NCBI RefSeq assembly: GCF_006715495.1
Contig: NZ_VFNI01000004.1
Span: 315,013 to 379,012, forward strand
Direction: 5' to 3'
Length of the DNA: 64,000 nt
Source: Herbaspirillum sp. SJZ106
GTDB lineage: Bacteria > Pseudomonadota > Gammaproteobacteria > Burkholderiales > Burkholderiaceae_D
The notes beneath the pieces were generated by a model. It was given only the letters and a program-made list of their open reading frames with translations, did no database searches and was not told the DNA's origin. A program made the translations under genes and the position numbers. Shown piece by piece: positions 61,530 to 64,000 of the stretch (its first letter is position 1; every line of letters begins with the position of its first letter).

Positions 61530-61917
61530 TGCTGCATTCCATTCTTGAGTTGCCCTGCATAAATGCCGCGGGACGTCGGCAGCCGCTAATATGCCGTAAA
61601 AGGTTTTGCAGAGGTGTTTCAGAACGTCTTTACAATTGCATCTTTACATTCATTTACCCGGCGCTGGCGAACATTTTTGGGCGCCGATGTACGCATGACT
61701 TTATTTCAATAGCGCAAGGAATCCGGCTGGGAAAAGTTGCCATTGCCGCTTCGTTTTCGAGGGAAAAATCCCTGAGCCCCGCGCCTGATAGGAGACTTTA
61801 CTCCGTTTTATCCGGACGGCGCCAACAGCGCTTGCAGCGATCTCAAGCGCTTCGCTCTTGGTCGCCTGTGCGGCGCGCTGCGTTTTGCGCAGGCCGGCCC
61901 CGTGCTAAGCTGGCCGC
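61530..61917. other. Divergent region between the regulator and TPR-glycosyltransferase genes
   Basis: 388 bp with no convincing gene. It holds the GTAAA boxes (listed separately). On the minus strand TATTAG (61591-61586) could be a -10, but no good -35 is seen, in keeping with an activator-dependent promoter. No rightward promoter could be identified for the gene at 61918. Confidence 0.5.
61629..61657 (-). promoter_or_regulatory. CpxR-box-like GTAAA repeats
   Basis: On the minus strand GTAAA occurs at 61657-61653, 61647-61643 and 61633-61629. The first two are spaced by 5 bp, matching the CpxR consensus GTAAA-N5-GTAAA exactly; the third follows after 9 bp. They lie 100-128 bp before the regulator ATG, a suitable place for autoactivation. 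Confidence 0.62.
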
Positions 61918-63504
61918 ATGAATAATCTGGATGCAAGCAGGCTGGCGCAATTGATGTCCCTGATGTGCGACGCCATCGCGCTGGGCGGTGCCGGCATGCA
62001 TGGGCCGGCCCTGGAGAAGGTGGCCGCAGGCCTGGCCATCGAGCCGGAATTCTTCCCCCTGCTGATGCAACGCGGGCGCCTGCAGGAGCAGGGCGGATAT
62101 CTCCAGGACGCAGTCGCCAGTTACGAGGAATGCTTGGCGCTTAGCCCAGCGCTGGCCGAAGCCGCAGCCGCGCGCACGCGGGCTTTGCAGGCGCTGGTCG
62201 GGCAATGCGAGCGCCAGCAGGCGGCATCATCTCCGTCCCCATCCCAAGAGGCCAGCATCCGCAAGGCGGAAGCGCTGTTCAAGCTGGGGCTGCCGGAACA
62301 GGCGCTGGAGGCGATTGCTCCCGCAGCAGTCGCCTTTCCCTCCGATTTTTCCATCCTCAACCTGCGCGCCGATATCCTGCTCAGGCTGAACCGCCATGAG
62401 CAGGCGCTGGCCTGCTACGAGCGCCAAGAGGCGCTCGACAGCGGCGCCGGCATGGCGCTGATCCAGTTCAACCGCGGCAACGTATTGCGCCAGATGGGGC
62501 GTTTTGGCGATGCGCTGTCGTGCTATGAACAGGCCATCTCCCGGCATCCCGGTTTCGCCGAGGCGCGCGTGGCGCGTAGCCATTTGCTGTTGATGGCAGG
62601 CCGTTACGAGGAAGGCTGGCGCGAGCACGAGGCCAGGCGCGCGATCGCGCAGATCCGTCGTGCCGACTTGCGCAGCGCGAGCCCGCCATGGCAAGCGGGA
62701 ATGGATCTCGCCGGCAAGACGGTGCTGCTGTGGGCCGAGCAGGGGCTGGGCGATTCGCTGCAATTTGCCCGCTATATCCCGGATGTGGCGCAGCGCGCGC
62801 AACACGTCATCGTCTGCGTGCCGCCGCAATTGCTGCCGCTGTTGCAGCCTGCATTTCCGGCGTGCCGTTTTATCGGAAACGACAAGGCGCTGCCTCCCCA
62901 TGACGTGCATGCGCCGTTGCTGAGCCTGCCGTTGCTGCTGGGCCGGCTGGACCCGGCGCAAGGCCCGTTGCCGCCCTATCTGGCGACCGATCCGGGGCAG
63001 GTGGCGCATTGGGCGGCGCGTCTGGGCCGGCGCGACGGCTTGCCGCGGCGTCCACGCATCGGCATGGCCTGGGCCGGGCGGCAATATGGCATCGTCAACC
63101 ATACGCGCGACCTGGCGCTGGCGCAGCTCAAGCCGGTGCTGGATGTCGATGCCGATTTCATCTGCCTGCAGCAGTCGGTTCCGGTGCCGGACCAGGAGTA
63201 CGCCGCTACGCTGCCCAACCTGCAGGTCTTTCCATTGACGGATTGGGCCGATACGGCGGCGCTGCTGGCCAATCTCGATCTGGTGATCAGCGTAGACAGC
63301 GCGGCGGCCCACCTGGCCGGCGCGCTGGGCATGCCGGTATGGCTGATGCTGCGGCTGGAAGGCGAATGGCGCTGGGGGCAGCAGCCCGATCGCAGCGCCT
63401 GGTATCCGCGCATGCGGCTGTTTCGCCAGCGGGAGCGCGGCAATTGGGACGATGTCCTTGAAGAGGTCGCCGCGGCCGTGCGCTTGCTGCCGGGGATGGA
63501 TTAA
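61918..63504 (+). CDS. TPR protein with glycosyltransferase-9-like C-terminal domain
   Basis: 528 aa, no signal peptide. The N-terminal half (about 1-240) holds TPR units (PEFFPLLMQRGRLQEQGGYL, FNRGNVLRQMGRFGDALSCY, EARVARSHLLLMAGRYEEGW). The C-terminal half (about 265-520) shows a GT-B fold start (LAGKTVLLWAEQGLGDSLQF), VIVCVPPQLLPLLQPAFP, and LDLVISVDSAAAHLAGALGM, the sugar-nucleotide-binding signature of heptosyltransferase-like family 9 and the OGT-like TPR enzymes. Such proteins are widespread in Burkholderiales and may glycosylate proteins or surface polymers; no activity is proven. Divergent from the Cpx-like pair. Confidence 0.8.
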   Translation: MNNLDASRLAQLMSLMCDAIALGGAGMHGPALEKVAAGLAIEPEFFPLLMQRGRLQEQGGYLQDAVASYEECLALSPALAEAAAARTRALQALVGQCERQQAASSPSPSQEASIRKAEALFKLGLPEQALEAIAPAAVAFPSDFSILNLRADILLRLNRHEQALACYERQEALDSGAGMALIQFNRGNVLRQMGRFGDALSCYEQAISRHPGFAEARVARSHLLLMAGRYEEGWREHEARRAIAQIRRADLRSASPPWQAGMDLAGKTVLLWAEQGLGDSLQFARYIPDVAQRAQHVIVCVPPQLLPLLQPAFPACRFIGNDKALPPHDVHAPLLSLPLLLGRLDPAQGPLPPYLATDPGQVAHWAARLGRRDGLPRRPRIGMAWAGRQYGIVNHTRDLALAQLKPVLDVDADFICLQQSVPVPDQEYAATLPNLQVFPLTDWADTAALLANLDLVISVDSAAAHLAGALGMPVWLMLRLEGEWRWGQQPDRSAWYPRMRLFRQRERGNWDDVLEEVAAAVRLLPGMD

Positions 63505-63528
63505 GCAATGAACCTATGAATCAATGAA

Positions 63529-63558
63529 AACGGCTGCGCGAGGCAGCCGTTGTTTTTT
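63529..63558. terminator. Terminator after the TPR gene
   Basis: AACGGCTGC-GCGAG-GCAGCCGTT stem-loop (63529-63551), then G and six T residues. It lies between the convergent TPR and smpB genes and, with AAAA on the left, may serve both. Confidence 0.9.
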
Positions 63559-63577
63559 GCCGGAAACGGCGCGCAGA

Positions 63578-64000
63578 TCAACGCCGGTGCTGCTTCATCG
63601 CGGACTGGATTTCACGCTGGCTGTCGCGCTGCTTCTCGGTCTCGCGCTTGTCGTGCTGCTTCTTGCCCTTGGCCAGGCCGATGTCGCATTTGACGCGTCC
63701 TTTGCTGTAATGCAGGTTCAATGGCACCAGGGTATAGCCGGAGCGTTCCACCTTGCCGATCAGCTTGCTGATCTCGGCCGCATTCAACAGCAACTTGCGG
63801 GTGCGCAGGGTTTCCGGGTGCACATGGGTGGAGGTGCTCGTCAGGGCGCTGATGTGCGCGCCGAACAGGAATACCTCGCCGTTGCGCACGATCACATAGG
63901 CTTCTTTCAGTTGCACGCGGCCGGCGCGTATCGATTTGACTTCCCAACCTTGCAGGACGATGCCCGCTTCGAATCGCTCCTCGATGAAGTAATCGAAAAA
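63578..64000 (-). CDS. smpB: SsrA-binding protein, N-terminus beyond window
   Basis: 140 residues are visible and the frame is open to the right edge; only about 8-12 N-terminal residues are missing from a normal SmpB. Visible parts: [36 protein letters not shown], the [12 protein letters not shown] motif, [40 protein letters not shown] and the basic C-terminal tail [20 protein letters not shown]. Binds tmRNA and brings it to stalled ribosomes. No ssrA gene is seen in the window. Confidence 0.96.
   Translation of the reverse strand, partial: FFDYFIEERFEAGIVLQGWEVKSIRAGRVQLKEAYVIVRNGEVFLFGAHISALTSTSTHVHPETLRTRKLLLNAAEISKLIGKVERSGYTLVPLNLHYSKGRVKCDIGLAKGKKQHDKRETEKQRDSQREIQSAMKQHRR

Overview
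The window is about 64 kb of GC-rich (roughly 62%) chromosome from a betaproteobacterium. Gene content and order (dapC-dapD-yffB-dapE-prmB; smc-zipA-ligA; rpsB-tsf-pyrH-frr-uppS-cdsA-dxr-rseP-bamA-skp-lpxD-fabZ-lpxA-lpxB-rnhB; ppsR/ppsA divergent; paired cyanophycin synthetases) fit Burkholderiales, most likely Oxalobacteraceae (Herbaspirillum-like). The family-level placement is inference from gene order and protein style. It is mostly core chromosome; I see no prophage, insertion sequence, CRISPR array, tRNA or rRNA gene.

Layout. 1-1.5 kb: an OmpR-type regulator with the start of its kinase, divergent from a small secreted protein. 1.5-5.3 kb: polar amino acid (cystine-type) ABC transporter permease and binding protein without an ATPase, then the ABC-F protein YheS. 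5.3-11.9 kb: leftward lysine/diaminopimelate cluster dapC-dapD-yffB-dapE, followed by a PKMT-type methyltransferase and prmB. 12.2-14 kb: a chemoreceptor with a C-terminal EWETF tether. 14.2-23.2 kb: smc, zipA, ligA, galU and def, with a 237-bp nested inverted-repeat element between zipA and ligA. 23.4-32.2 kb: the most distinctive region, a cyanophycin module. It holds a small P-loop ATPase, cphA, a shortened second synthetase cphA', and, divergently, an exporter-type ABC protein with an extra N-terminal domain and zinc ribbon, coupled to a DUF1854 protein.

32.2-36.7 kb: leftward RsuA/RluF-type pseudouridine synthase, glnD and map. 36.9-53.6 kb: the large rightward translation / isoprenoid / envelope run from rpsB to rnhB, then an rRNA methyltransferase and a DUF6314 protein. 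53.7-57.8 kb: a small lipoprotein, and ppsR divergent from ppsA. 57.9-59.3 kb: NfeD and a stomatin-type SPFH protein. 59.4-61.5 kb: a CpxA/CpxR-like two-component pair whose upstream region carries GTAAA-N5-GTAAA boxes. 61.9-64 kb: a TPR-glycosyltransferase protein and the smpB gene running off the window.

Functional links. The dap genes supply meso-diaminopimelate and lysine; uppS, cdsA, dxr, rseP, bamA, skp and the lpx genes build the lipid carrier, phospholipid, isoprenoid, outer-membrane protein and lipid A parts of the envelope. The Cpx-like pair may monitor that envelope. CphA stores nitrogen as an aspartate-arginine polymer; GlnD, the nitrogen sensor acting on PII, lies a few kb away. 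The ABC/DUF1854 partners of the cyanophycin genes have no assigned function and are the best candidates for an undescribed system. Several non-coding structures there (tandem TGTGCCG repeats, a U-tailed hairpin, an 18-bp-arm palindrome beside a TATAAT box, and AATTCTC repeats plus a 41-bp palindrome) suggest dense regulation.
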